Shown: positions 43,462 to 54,591, counted from the first letter of the stretch. The stretch: DNA of 64,000 nt from Prado023 sp964418695 (GCA_964418695.1 CAYQMN010000004.1:156358-220357); one strand, 5' to 3'. Program-made: numbers and translations. Notes: generated by a model not told the origin, from the letters alone.

Positions 43462-45042
43462 CCGAGCCCGACCCGACCGCCCCCGACCCGACCGACTGGG
43501 CCGGCCTCGTCACGCCCCCCGATGCCGACGCCCCCGAGCTGACCGAGCCCGACCCGACCGCCCCCGACCCGACCGACTGGGCCGGCCTCGTCACGCCCCC
43601 CGATGCCGACGCCCGCGAGGCGGCCCGCGCCCGTCAGGACCGGCTGACCAAGCCGACCGGCTCCCTGGGCCGGCTCGAAGAGCTGGGGACGTGGCTGGCC
43701 GGCGTCCGCGACGCCTGCCCGCCGCCACCGATCGCCCGGCCGGCGCTGGCGATCTTCGCCGGCGACCACGGCGTCGCATCCCGGACCAGCGCGTATCCGC
43801 CCGAGGTCACCGCGCAGATGGTGGCGAACATGGTCACCGGCGGCGCCGCCGCGACGGTCCTCGCCCGCTCCCGCGGGGTGGCCGTCCGTGTGGTCGATGC
43901 GGGCGTGGGCGTCGACTGGGCCGCCAGCGGTCTGCCGGTGCCGCCCGAGGTCACCGCGCGCCGGGTGCGTCGCGGGGCCGGGCCGATCGACGTGCAGGAC
44001 GCGATGACCCGCGACGAGTGCCTGGCCGCGCTCCGGCTGGGCGCGGCCGTGGCCGACGAGCTGATCGACGCCGGAGCCGATCTGCTGCTCACCGGCGACA
44101 TGGGCATCGGCAACACCACCCCGTCGGCGGTCCTGGTGGGGCTGCTGGCCGACCTCTCCCCCGCCCAGGTGGTGGGTCGCGGGACCGGCATCGACGACCT
44201 GACCTGGATGACCAAGACCGCCGTGGTGCGCGACGCGATGCGTCGCGGGCGGCCGATGCTGGGCGACCCGGTGGGCCTGCTCGCCGCCGTCGCCGGGCCG
44301 GACCTGGCCGCGATGACCGGCTACCTGCTCCAGGCCGCCGCCCGGCGGACCCCCGTGCTGCTCGACGGGATCGTCTCCTGCGCATGCGCGCTGGTCGCCC
44401 ACCGGATCGCGTTCCGGGCCTCGGCGTGGTGGTGCGCCTCGCATCTGAGCACCGAGCCGGCCGCCGCGGCGGCGCTGGCCCGGCTGGACCTGCACCCGCT
44501 GCTGGACCTGCAGCTGCGCCTGGGCGAGGGCACCGGCGCCCTGCTCGCCCTGCCCCTGGTCCAGGCCGCCGGGGATCTGCTCCGGGAGATGGCCACGTTC
44601 GACTCGGCCGGGGTCAGCGACCGCCCCGCGGGTGGCGCTGCTGCGGCCGCTGCGGGTGGCGCTGCTGCTGGGGCCGAGTCCGCCGCGGCACGCGAAGCGA
44701 AATCCGGCGACTCGGGACCGAACCGAGGCGAGGTGGAGCCGGTAGGGCCGGCAGCACCGGAAGCCTCAGTGATGCCGAGCGCACCGGAAGCCTCAGTCAA
44801 GCCGAGCGCACCGGAAGCCTCAGTCAAGCCGAGCGCACCGGAAGCCTCAGTCAAGNNNNNNNNNNNNNNNNNNNNNNNNNNNNNNNNNNNNNNNNNNNNN
44901 NNNNNNNNNNNNNNNNNNNNNNNNNNNNNNNNNNNNNNNNNNNNNNNNNNNNNNNCCGGGCGCACCGGAAGCCTCAGTGGCGTCAGTGGGGCCGGTGACG
45001 TCGGCGGCCCAGGCGGTCAGCGACCGTCCCACCGGGCCGTGA
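43443..45042 (+). CDS. cobT: Nicotinate-nucleotide--dimethylbenzimidazole phosphoribosyltransferase, with repeat-containing ends and an assembly gap
   Basis: Starts at ATG 43443, overlapping cobU by 19 bp. Core signatures are complete: RLTKPTGSLGRLE (68-80), GDHGVA, GDMGIGNTTPS and the catalytic Glu region LGEGTGALLAL. It makes alpha-ribazole phosphate. Unusual: residues 4-30 are repeated as 31-57 (27-residue duplication), and a tail of APEASVKPS nonamers follows the core. The 100-N gap (44856-44955) lies in that tail. After the gap the same codon frame of the repeat runs to TGA at 45040-45042, so CobT is separate from CobS. The true length is unknown because the gap is a placeholder. Confidence 0.88.
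43451..43612 (+). repeat. 81-bp tandem duplication in cobT
   Basis: Two near-identical 81-bp copies (43451-43531 and 43532-43612) encode PELTEPDPTAPDPTDWAGLV and the following residues twice. The repeat is in frame, so it lengthens the N-terminus by 27 residues. Confidence 0.93.
44754..44987 (+). repeat. 27-bp coding tandem repeat in cobT, interrupted by the assembly gap
   Basis: Copies begin at 44754, 44781, 44808 and 44835, each GCACCGGAAGCCTCAGTSA plus a short spacer, encoding APEASV-K/M-PS. A further copy begins at 44962 after the gap and diverges. The first copy differs (GATGCC). Confidence 0.95.
44856..44955. other. Assembly gap (100 N)
   Basis: Exactly 100 undetermined bases, the customary placeholder for a gap of unknown length, placed inside the 27-bp tandem repeat. 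Codons on both sides are whole (AAG before, CCG after) and continue the nonamer in register, so the missing length should be a multiple of 27, possibly even zero. Confidence 0.97.
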
Positions 45043-46139
45043 GCGCTGCCAGGGACGCAGTCCGGTTCGCGGTGGGCACGTTCACCCGCCTGCCCGTGCG
45101 TCCGCCCACCCGACTGGACGGGCCGGTGGCCGCCTGGGGCATCACGTTGGGTCCTCTGGTCGGGGCCGGGCTCGGCGTGGTCGGCGGGCTCCCCCTGCTG
45201 ATCCCCCTCGCCGACGACGCCCCGGCCGCCGCCGGGATGCTGCTCGCGCTGCTGGCGGTCGGGCTCACGGCGTGGCTGACCCGCGCCCTGCACTGGGACG
45301 GCCTGGCCGACCTCGCCGACGGCCTGGGCAGCGGCGCGCCCCCGGATCGGGCCCGGGCGATCATGAAGCGCTCGGACATCGGCCCGTTCGGAGTGCTCGT
45401 GGTGGTGCTGGTACTGGGGGCCCAGGTGCTCGCGCTGGCCAGCCTGCCGCCCGGCCCGCCGGCGCTCGCGGGCTGGATCGCAGCCGTGGCCGGCGGGCGG
45501 CTCGGGATCGCGCTCGCATGCGGCTCCTGGGCACGGGTCGCGACGCCGGGAGGGCTCGGCGCGAGGGTCATCGGGGCCGTCGGACCGGTTCACCTCGCGG
45601 TGGCGATGACCGCGGCAGCGATCGTCGCGATCCCCGCGGCTCTCGCCCTGGTCGAAGTGCTGGGGCCTGGCGCTATCACCGTCGCAGGAGGGGTCACCGA
45701 AGCCCTCACAGTCACCGGAACACTGGCCGACACCCGAGGGTTCGCCGTCGCCCTCGCGGTCGGCGGCTCGATGACGGTCGCGGGAGCACCAGCCCTCCCG
45801 GGAGCACTCGCCCTCGCGGTCGCCCTGGCCCTCGCGGGAGCACCAGCCCTCGCGGGAGCACCAGCCCTCGCGGGAGCACTCGCCCCCGCGCCCGCCCTCG
45901 CGGGAGCACTCGCCCTCGCGGGACCACTCGCCCCCGCGCCCGCCCTGGCCCTCGCGGGAGCACTCGCCCTCGCGGGAGCACTCGCCCTCGCGCCCGCCCT
46001 GGCCGTCGCTTCGACGCTCACCCGCATCGCGTCGCGGCGACTCGGCGGCAGCACCGGCGACGTCCTCGGCGCCTGCGCCGAGCTGACCACCGCCACGACC
46101 CTGATCGCCCTGGCCGTCGCCGGTCTCGCGCTCGGGTAG
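45039..46139 (+). CDS. cobS: Adenosylcobinamide-GDP ribazoletransferase with a large hydrophobic repeat insertion
   Basis: 366 residues against about 250 for typical CobS. GTG start overlaps the cobT stop (GTGA). It joins cobinamide-GDP and alpha-ribazole in the membrane. DGLADLADGL (87-96) with KRSDIGPFG (110-118) and the C-terminal RRLGGSTGDVLGACAE (333-348) are the family signatures. Between residues about 205 and 322 lies a low-complexity stretch of ALAGAPALAG-type units that homologues lack. It could form extra hydrophobic helices. Last gene of the B12 operon. Confidence 0.88.
   Translation: MSAARDAVRFAVGTFTRLPVRPPTRLDGPVAAWGITLGPLVGAGLGVVGGLPLLIPLADDAPAAAGMLLALLAVGLTAWLTRALHWDGLADLADGLGSGAPPDRARAIMKRSDIGPFGVLVVVLVLGAQVLALASLPPGPPALAGWIAAVAGGRLGIALACGSWARVATPGGLGARVIGAVGPVHLAVAMTAAAIVAIPAALALVEVLGPGAITVAGGVTEALTVTGTLADTRGFAVALAVGGSMTVAGAPALPGALALAVALALAGAPALAGAPALAGALAPAPALAGALALAGPLAPAPALALAGALALAGALALAPALAVASTLTRIASRRLGGSTGDVLGACAELTTATTLIALAVAGLALG
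45780..46004 (+). repeat. Ala-Leu-Gly-Pro-coding repeat in cobS
   Basis: Degenerate direct repeats of a core GCGGGAGCACTCGCCCTC (and variants with CCAGCC or CCCGCG) run through about 225 bp and encode residues about 248-322. The pattern suggests expansion by slippage. Confidence 0.85.
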
Positions 46140-46217
46140 CCGCGGCAGGAGGGGTCCGGCGAGCGCTCAGCCGACGCCACTGTTGCTCCCCTGCTCGGCA
46201 TCTGCTCCGCTCTTCGG

Positions 46218-46247
46218 CATCTGCTCCACCCACGGGCGGAGCAGATG
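46218..46247. terminator. Possible bidirectional terminator hairpin between cobS and gcvT
   Basis: CATCTGCTCC (46218-46227) and GGAGCAGATG (46238-46247) form a perfect 10-bp stem with a 10-nt loop, in the 191-bp gap between convergent cobS and gcvT. Another GGCATCTGCTCC lies just upstream at about 46197-46208. Confidence 0.45.
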
Positions 46248-46274
46248 TCAGAAAACGGAGCAAATCGCGCAAAC

Positions 46275-46330
46275 GGGCGGGGGGCGGGGTAGGGCGGGGG
46301 GGTGGGGCGGGGGGTGGGGCGGGGGGCCGG
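46275..46330 (+). other. G-run tract in the gap after gcvT
   Basis: Eight or more runs of three to seven G separated by one or two bases, ending at the gcvT stop codon (46331). On the plus strand this could form a G-quadruplex; gcvT mRNA would carry the C-rich complement. Confidence 0.7.
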
Positions 46331-47413
46331 CTACTTCGGCGAGCTGCTCACGAACGGGAGCCGGACGATCCGCGCCGGGATCCGGCGACCGCGCACGTCG
46401 ACCTGGACGACCTCGTCGAACCCGAGCGCCGGATCGACCAGGGCCAGGGCGATCCCGGTGCGCAGGGTCGGCGAGAACGTCCCCGAGGTCGTCTCCCCCA
46501 CCGCGCTCCCGTCCGGCGCCAGGACCGCCATGTGCGGGCGCGGCACCCCGCGACCCTCGAAGCGCAGGCCACGCAGCGCCCGGGTGCGGCCGGCCGCGCA
46601 CTGCGACACGAGGGCCGCGCGCCCGACGAACTCCGGCTTGTCCCACCCGACGGCCCACGACAGCCCCGCCTCCACGGGCGTGACCGTGGGCGAGATGTCC
46701 TGGCCGTGCAACGGGTAGCCCATCTCGGTGCGCAGCGTGTCGCGGGCGCCCAGCCCGCACGGCACGGCCCCGGCCTCCACCAGCGACGCCCAGAGCCCGG
46801 GAAGCACCTCGTTGCCCGCCACGATCTCGAAGCCGAGCTCGCCGGTGTAGCCAGTCCGGCAGACCAGCACCCCGTCGTCGCCGACCCGCGCACCCAGGAA
46901 CGACATGTACCCCGGGTCGGCCCCGCCGAGCAGCCCCAGGCCGGCCAGCAGGTCGCGGCTGCCCGGGCCCTGGACCGCGAGGATCCCCTCCCGCTCCTGC
47001 CGGTCCTCCACCTCGACGCCGGGGCAGCGCGCGACCAGCTCGTCGCGGACGGTCGCCGCGTTGGCCGCGTTCGGGATGATCCGCACGTGGTCGTCGCCGA
47101 ACCGGTAGACGATCAGGTCGTCGACGACCCCGCCGGACTCGTTGCACAGCATCGAGTACTGCGCGGCCCACGGACCGATCCGGTGCAGGTCGTTGACCAG
47201 CACCGCGTTGAGCGCGTCCACCGCACCCGGTCCGCGCACCACGAGCTTGCCCATGTGCGACACGTCGAACACCCCGACGGCCTCCCGGACGGCGGTGTGC
47301 TCGGCGACGACGCCGGTCGGATACTCGATCGGCATCCGGTAGCCGCCGAAGTCGGCGAGCTTGGCGCCGGCCTGTTCGTGCAGTCCGGTCAGGGCCGTGG
47401 TGCGCAGGGTCAC
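46331..47413 (-). CDS. gcvT: Glycine cleavage system T protein (aminomethyltransferase)
   Basis: 360 residues. Transfers the one-carbon unit from lipoylated GcvH to tetrahydrofolate. Visible family motifs: LHEQAGAKLADFGGYRMPIEY, VSHMGKLVVRGP, YSMLCNESGGVVDDLIVYR with the catalytic Asp, GYTGELGFEI and GARDTLRTEMGYPLHGQDI. GTG start with no ribosome-binding site. Divergent from pepA with only 42 bp between. The gcvH and gcvP genes are not here. LipB, LipA and LpdA, which support this system, are further along the window. Confidence 0.95.
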   Translation of the reverse strand: MTLRTTALTGLHEQAGAKLADFGGYRMPIEYPTGVVAEHTAVREAVGVFDVSHMGKLVVRGPGAVDALNAVLVNDLHRIGPWAAQYSMLCNESGGVVDDLIVYRFGDDHVRIIPNAANAATVRDELVARCPGVEVEDRQEREGILAVQGPGSRDLLAGLGLLGGADPGYMSFLGARVGDDGVLVCRTGYTGELGFEIVAGNEVLPGLWASLVEAGAVPCGLGARDTLRTEMGYPLHGQDISPTVTPVEAGLSWAVGWDKPEFVGRAALVSQCAAGRTRALRGLRFEGRGVPRPHMAVLAPDGSAVGETTSGTFSPTLRTGIALALVDPALGFDEVVQVDVRGRRIPARIVRLPFVSSSPK

Positions 47414-47442
47414 GCGCGGCAGCGTACGCGGCAGGCACCGCC

Positions 47443-47448
47443 TACGGT
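47443..47448 (+). promoter_or_regulatory. Probable -10 hexamer of pepA
   Basis: TACGGT 7 nt before the ATG at 47456; no ribosome-binding site, in a 42-bp divergent gap. Confidence 0.45.
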
Positions 47449-47455
47449 GGCCCCC

Positions 47456-48931
47456 ATGACGATGCCGACCCTGTCCGCCGCGACCGACCTGCCCGACGCC
47501 GACCTCATCGTGGCGGCCGTGGCCGAGGGACCCGAGGTGCTGGCCGCACCGGGGCTCTCCGACGAGGCCGTGGCGGGCCTGACCAGCGCGGCCCGGGAGA
47601 TCGCCGCAACCGGCAAGACCGACGAGGTGCTGCGGCTGCCCGGCGGGCCCTGGGGCCTGCCGCCCGTGCTCCTGACCGGTGTCGGCCAGGCCGACGGGGC
47701 AGCCGACCCCGAGACCCTGCGCCGAGCCGCGGGCGCCGCCCTGCGGACCGCCGCCGCGGCGCGGGTGGTCGTGGCGCTGCCCACCGCCGGCGATGCCGAC
47801 CTGGTCGAGGCGGTGGCCCTCGGCGCGGCCATCGGCGCCTACCGCTACCCCGGCCGCCCGGCCTCCGACAAGCCCGGGCCCACCGATGTGACCGTGCTGG
47901 TCGCCGACGCCGATCGGGCCGACGCCGACGGGGCCGACGCCGCCCTGGCCCGGGCGACCACCGTCGGCGAGGGGGTCCACCTCGTGCGCCGGCTGGTCGA
48001 CACCCCGCCCGGCGACCTGCCCCCGCAGGCGCTGGCCGCCGAGGCGCTGGCCGCCGTGGCCGGCACCGCGGTGACCGCCGAGGTGCTCGACGAGCACGCG
48101 CTGGCCGCGGGTGGCTTCGGCGGGATCCTCGGGGTCGGGCAGGGGTCGGCCAACCCGCCCCGGCTGGTCCGGCTGGCCTACGAGCCCGAGGGAGCCAGCG
48201 GTCTGCTCGCGCTGGTCGGCAAGGGGATCACCTTCGACTCCGGTGGCCTCTCGCTGAAGCCGCCGACCGGCATGGTCACGATGAAGATGGACATGGGCGG
48301 GGCCGCGGTGGTGCTGGCCGCGATCCGCGCGATCGCCGCGTTGCAGGTGCCGCTGCGTGTCGTCGCCTACATGGCCATCGCCGAGAACATGCCCAGCGGC
48401 ACCGCGCAGCGCCCCGGCGACGTGATCACCGCGTACGGCGGGCGGACGGTCGAGGTGCTCAACACCGACGCCGAGGGCCGCCTGGTGATGATGGACGCGC
48501 TGGTCCGGGCCACCGAGGACTCCCCCGACGCGATCGTCGACGTGGCCACGCTGACCGGTGCCCAGATGGTCGCGCTGGGCAACCGGATCGCCGGGATCAT
48601 GGGCAACGACGACGGCTGGCGCGACGAGGTGCATGCCGCCGCGACAGCCGCCGGCGAGCTGGCCTGGCCGATGCCGATCCCCGAGGAGATGCGCCCGTCG
48701 CTGGACTCCCCGGTCGCCGATCTGGCCAACATCGGCGAGCGCAACGGCGGAATGATGACCGCCGCCGCGTTCCTGCGCGAGTTCGTGCCCTCGACCACGC
48801 CCTGGGCGCACATCGACATCGCCGGCCCCGCCTACCTGACCAGCGCGCCCTGGGCCTACAACGGCAAGGGCGCGACCGGCTATGGCGTGCGCACGCTGGT
48901 CTCGGTCGCCGAGCGGATGGCCTCGCACTGA
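47456..48931 (+). CDS. pepA: Leucyl aminopeptidase, M17 family
   Basis: 491 residues. Removes N-terminal residues from peptides in the cytoplasm. The two-metal active site is complete: GKGITFDSGGLSLKP with Lys and Asp, MKMDMGGAA, AENMPSGTAQRPGDV and NTDAEGRLVMMDAL. The N-terminal 170 residues form the less conserved macro-like domain of the family. Order matches pepB (Rv2213) of mycobacteria, but ilvE and the adenylate cyclase gene of that block are absent. Confidence 0.95.
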   Translation: MTMPTLSAATDLPDADLIVAAVAEGPEVLAAPGLSDEAVAGLTSAAREIAATGKTDEVLRLPGGPWGLPPVLLTGVGQADGAADPETLRRAAGAALRTAAAARVVVALPTAGDADLVEAVALGAAIGAYRYPGRPASDKPGPTDVTVLVADADRADADGADAALARATTVGEGVHLVRRLVDTPPGDLPPQALAAEALAAVAGTAVTAEVLDEHALAAGGFGGILGVGQGSANPPRLVRLAYEPEGASGLLALVGKGITFDSGGLSLKPPTGMVTMKMDMGGAAVVLAAIRAIAALQVPLRVVAYMAIAENMPSGTAQRPGDVITAYGGRTVEVLNTDAEGRLVMMDALVRATEDSPDAIVDVATLTGAQMVALGNRIAGIMGNDDGWRDEVHAAATAAGELAWPMPIPEEMRPSLDSPVADLANIGERNGGMMTAAAFLREFVPSTTPWAHIDIAGPAYLTSAPWAYNGKGATGYGVRTLVSVAERMASH

Positions 48932-49077
48932 CCGAGCCCGGGACCGGCCCGCGCAGGCCGATTCGAGGCGTCGCACACCCCGCGTCTGGCCGGACATGCT
49001 GGCAGGATGGGCCGCGCTGACCGATCACCCGCGGCCCTGCGCCGGCCGGGTGCTGCACGACGATGGAGGAGCCACCC

Positions 49078-50454
49078 GTGGCCGACACCCAGTACGACCT
49101 CGTCATCCTCGGCGGCGGCAGCGGAGGCTACGCCGCCGCGCTGCGCGCCTCGCAGCTGGGGCTGTCCGTGGCGCTGGTGGAGCAGGACAAGCTCGGCGGC
49201 ACCTGCCTGCACCGCGGCTGCATCCCGACCAAGGCGCTGCTGCACGCGGCCGAGGTCGCCGACACCGCGCGCGAGTCGTCCCACTTCGGGGTGAGCACGA
49301 CTCTGGACGGCATCGACATCGCGAAGGTCAACAAGTACCGCGACGGCGTCGTGGGCCGGCTCTACAAGGGCCTGCAGGGCCTGGTGAAGAGCCGCTCGAT
49401 CACCTACGTGACCGGCACCGGACGGCTCACCTCGCCCAGCACGGTCGAGGTCGACGGCCAGACGCTGACCGGGCGCAACGTGCTGCTGGCCACCGGCTCG
49501 GTGTCCAAGAGCCTGCCGGGCCTGGAGATCGGCGGGCGGGTGGTCACCAGCGAGGAGGCGCTGAGCCTGGACTGGATCCCCGAGTCGGTGATCGTCCTGG
49601 GCGGCGGCGTGATCGGGGTCGAGTTCGCCTCGGTGTGGCGCTCGTTCGGCTCGAAGGTGACGATCATCGAGGCGCTCCCCCGGCTCGTGCCGGCCGAGGA
49701 CGCGGCCGTCTCCAAGGCCCTCGAGCGGGCGTTCCGCAAGCGCGGCATCGCGTTCTCCACGGGCGTGCGGTTCGCCGGGGTGACCCAGGACGACGACGGC
49801 GTGGTCGCCACCCTCGAGGACGGCTCCACCCACTCCGCGCAGCTGATGCTGGTGGCCGTGGGCCGCGGCCCCAACGCCACGGGCATGGGCTACGAGGAGG
49901 CCGGCGTCGCGATGGACCGCGGCTGGGTGCTGGCCGACGAGCGCCAGCGCACGAACGTGCCCGGCGTGTATGCGGTCGGCGACATCGTGCCGGGCCTGCA
50001 GCTGGCCCACCGGGGCTTCGCGCAGGGGATCTTCGTGGCCGAGGAGCTGGCCGGGCTGAACCCGGTCCCGATCGACGAGCTGGGCATCCCGCGAGTCACC
50101 TACTGCGAGCCCGAGATCGCCTCCATCGGTCTGACCGAGGCGCAGGCCCAGGAGAAGCTCGGCGCCGACGCCGTGCAGAGCTACGAGTACAACCTGGGCG
50201 GCAACGGCAAGAGCCAGATCCTGGGCACCACCGGGTTCATCAAGCTCGTGCGCCAGGTCGACGGCCCGGTCGTCGGCGTGCACATGCTCGGCGCGCGGAT
50301 GGGCGAGCAGATCGGCGAGGCCCAGCTCATCTACAACTGGGAGGCGTACCCCAGCGAGGTGGCCTCGCTGATCCACGCCCACCCCACCCAGAACGAAGCA
50401 CTCGGCGAGGCCCACCTGGCCCTGGCCGGCAAGCCGCTGCACGCGCACGCCTGA
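49078..50454 (+). CDS. lpdA: Dihydrolipoyl dehydrogenase (E3)
   Basis: 458 residues from the GTG at 49078, with GGAGGA 7 nt upstream; the ATG at 49063 is less likely. Reoxidises dihydrolipoyl groups of 2-oxo acid dehydrogenases and the glycine cleavage system. FAD site GGGSGGYAAA (12-21), redox pair C43 and C48 in GGTCLHRGCIP, NAD site GGGVIGVEFAS, and the C-terminal catalytic HPTQNE. It is 27 bp upstream of sucB, with which it forms an operon. Confidence 0.96.
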   Translation: MADTQYDLVILGGGSGGYAAALRASQLGLSVALVEQDKLGGTCLHRGCIPTKALLHAAEVADTARESSHFGVSTTLDGIDIAKVNKYRDGVVGRLYKGLQGLVKSRSITYVTGTGRLTSPSTVEVDGQTLTGRNVLLATGSVSKSLPGLEIGGRVVTSEEALSLDWIPESVIVLGGGVIGVEFASVWRSFGSKVTIIEALPRLVPAEDAAVSKALERAFRKRGIAFSTGVRFAGVTQDDDGVVATLEDGSTHSAQLMLVAVGRGPNATGMGYEEAGVAMDRGWVLADERQRTNVPGVYAVGDIVPGLQLAHRGFAQGIFVAEELAGLNPVPIDELGIPRVTYCEPEIASIGLTEAQAQEKLGADAVQSYEYNLGGNGKSQILGTTGFIKLVRQVDGPVVGVHMLGARMGEQIGEAQLIYNWEAYPSEVASLIHAHPTQNEALGEAHLALAGKPLHAHA

Positions 50455-50481
50455 CCCACCGGATTCCTGAAGGAGCCCCTG

Positions 50482-52346
<1,865 letters not shown>

Positions 52347-52347
<1 letters not shown>

Positions 52348-53240
52348 TGCGCGTTGCGATCACCGGAGCCTCCGGGCTCATCGGGACCGCCCTGCGCACG
52401 CATCTGCAAGCCGAGGGCCACGAGGTCCGCCGGCTCGTGCGGCAGCGTGCGCAGGCACCCGACGAGATCGCGTGGGACCCGGAGGCGGGCACTGTCGACC
52501 TGGCCTCGCTGGCCGGCGTGGACGCAGTCGTGCACCTGGCCGGGGCCGGCGTCGGCGACCATCGCTGGACCCCCGCCTACCGCGCCCAGATCCTCGACTC
52601 GCGCGTGCACGGCACGGACACCATCGCCCGCGCGATGGGCCAGTTGGACCCCGCCCCGCGGGTGCTGGTCAGCGGATCGGCGATCGGGTACTACGGCGAC
52701 ACCGGCAACACCGTGGTCCGCGAGGGCGACCCACGCGGTGACGGGTTCCTGGCCGAGGTCGTGCAGGCCTGGGAGGCGGCAGCCGATCCGGCCCGGGAGA
52801 CCGGCATCCGGGTGGCGCATCCCCGCTCGGGACTGGTCGTCGCCGGACACGGCGGCGCGTGGGGCCGGCTGTGGCCGATCTTCCAGCTCGGGCTCGGCGG
52901 GCGCTTGGGCAGCGGCCGCCAGTGGTGGTCGTTCGTCTCCCTGCGCGACGAGGTCGCGGCGCTCACGCACCTGCTCACCAGCGACCTGGCCGGTCCGGTG
53001 AACCTCACCGCCCCGCACCCGGCGACGAACGCCGAGGTCGCCGGCGCGATGGGCACGCTGCTGCACCGACGGACCTTCATGGCGGTGCCCGCGGTGGCCC
53101 TCAAGGTCGCGCTGGGCGACTTCTCCAGCGAGATCCTGGACAGCAAGCGGGTGCTGCCCGCTCGCCTACTTGACGACGGCTTCACGTTCGCCGACCCGAC
53201 GATCGACCGCGCCCTGGCCTGGGCCCACGCGCGGCGCTGA
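52347..53240 (+). CDS. TIGR01777-family (SDR39U1-like) NAD(P)-binding protein
   Basis: 297 residues. Rossmann dinucleotide site GASGLIGTALRTHL at 7-20, then VVHLAGAGVGDHRW, SRVHGTDTIARAM, SGSAIGYYGDTG with Tyr in the usual SDR place, and the C-terminal DGFTFADPTIDRALAWA. An atypical extended SDR whose substrate is unknown. Overlaps the sucB stop by one base (TGATG). A homologue (Rv2216) has the same place next to dlaT and lipB in M. tuberculosis. Confidence 0.9.
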
Positions 53241-53376
53241 CCGAACGGGGCGACCGCGGAGGTGGCAGCGAGCAGATCGGGGACGAACCCCCGGCTCGCG
53301 GACCCGACGATCCAGCGGACCCGAACCGGCGCCCGTCCACCGCGCCGACGCACCACGGCTCGCGTGCCGCGGCCCG

Positions 53377-54519
53377 TCAGCCCGCCCGAACCTCGCTGAT
53401 CCGCCATCCCGGATCATCCACCGCGGCAGCGTCCCGCGACGTCATGTCGTCCGGCTCCTCGTCCCCAGCCGCTGCTGGCTCGACCGTCACCCACCAACGA
53501 CGGTCGGGCGCAGCCGAGATCTCCTGCACGACCTCGCCGGACTCGTCGACCAGGGCGTAGGCCGAGCGACTGTCCACGAGGACCAGCTCGACGGCTCCCA
53601 CGTCGCGCTCCGTCGCGGTGGGCGGTTCCAGGTCGCCCGCCCCGCCCGCCGCCGGTTCCGTCGTGGGCTCCCCCCGATCGGCCGACGCGTCCGCCCCCGA
53701 GCCCGTCGCGCCCGACTCGATGATCCGCTCGACCGCGAGGATCGTGGTCGACAGGCCTTGGGGATGCAGTCGCGCGGCCGCAAGCTCCTCGATCAGCCGG
53801 GCGTCGGTCGCCCACGCGGCCGAGTCGGGCACGAGATAGCCATCCAGGGCAGCGGCATCGACACCCGTCAGGGCCGCAGTCCGGCGCAGGTCGAGAGCAC
53901 CCAGGACCGACCACCAATCCGGAGTCTCGGAGGGGGTCTGGCCACCTTCGCCCGCCGCTGCCGACCCAGCCGCGCCCTTCGCGCCGGTCGAGCCGATCGA
54001 GGCCAACGACGGAAGCAGGGTCTCGGCCGACTCCGCTGCCCCCGACTCCGCTGCCCCCGACTCCCCCGGCCCCGCGCCAGACGCCGCCCGAGACTCCATG
54101 GCCACCGCCACCACGCCCCGCAGGACCAGCGCGACCGCGAGCACCAGCACCGCCAGCACGACCCACCGCACGATGCGCCGCGACCGCTGGCCCCCACCAT
54201 CCCGGGCGTGCCCGACCCCGGCGTGCTCGACCCTTGCAGAGGCGTGCAGCGCCGCGATCCAGTCCGCCCCGGCCGAGTCGGTCCCGACCCCATCCGCCGC
54301 ACTCCAGTCCGCCCCCGCCGCGCCCGCCCCCGCCGAGTCCACCCCGATCGAGTCCACCCCGCCTCCCAGCCCCGAGACGAGCGCCTCCTCGTGCTCGGCA
54401 GACCCCTCGAGCACGCGAACCCCGGGCGCCACCTCCACCCAGTCGTCCACCACCGCCTGCGCGTCCCTCGAACCACGACCGTCCCACGCCCGCGTCGCCG
54501 TGCCCGCCCCGCTCTCCAT
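53377..54519 (-). CDS. Actinobacterial membrane-anchored protein of unknown function
   Basis: 380 residues. An acidic Ala/Gly/Asp-rich cytoplasmic part with duplicated GVDSAGAG-type units, a basic stretch RSRRIVRW, one membrane helix (about 125-145), then an extracytoplasmic part. The last 150 residues look conserved: WWSVLGALDLRRTAALTG, LDGYLVPDSAAWATDARLIEELA, LVLVDSRSAYALVD and RRWWVTVEP. This resembles a family of uncharacterised actinobacterial single-span proteins. The start at 54519 is uncertain. Divergent from lipB. Confidence 0.65.
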   Translation of the reverse strand: MESGAGTATRAWDGRGSRDAQAVVDDWVEVAPGVRVLEGSAEHEEALVSGLGGGVDSIGVDSAGAGAAGADWSAADGVGTDSAGADWIAALHASARVEHAGVGHARDGGGQRSRRIVRWVVLAVLVLAVALVLRGVVAVAMESRAASGAGPGESGAAESGAAESAETLLPSLASIGSTGAKGAAGSAAAGEGGQTPSETPDWWSVLGALDLRRTAALTGVDAAALDGYLVPDSAAWATDARLIEELAAARLHPQGLSTTILAVERIIESGATGSGADASADRGEPTTEPAAGGAGDLEPPTATERDVGAVELVLVDSRSAYALVDESGEVVQEISAAPDRRWWVTVEPAAAGDEEPDDMTSRDAAAVDDPGWRISEVRAG

Positions 54520-54591
54520 GGCCGCGCACTCAACCGCTCCTCCCGCGATCCGGCCAGCCTTCGTCCTCATGCCCTGGGGACGAAGGGCGGC

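Noticed and set aside
45780..46004. Repeat array in cobS considered as a CRISPR
   Set aside because: Units are degenerate, adjacent, coding and without spacers.
43386..46139. A single open frame that would make CobT and CobS one fused protein of over 900 residues
   Set aside because: The frame is continuous only through the 100-N placeholder. The repeat register after the gap gives a stop at 45040-45042 that overlaps the cobS GTG.
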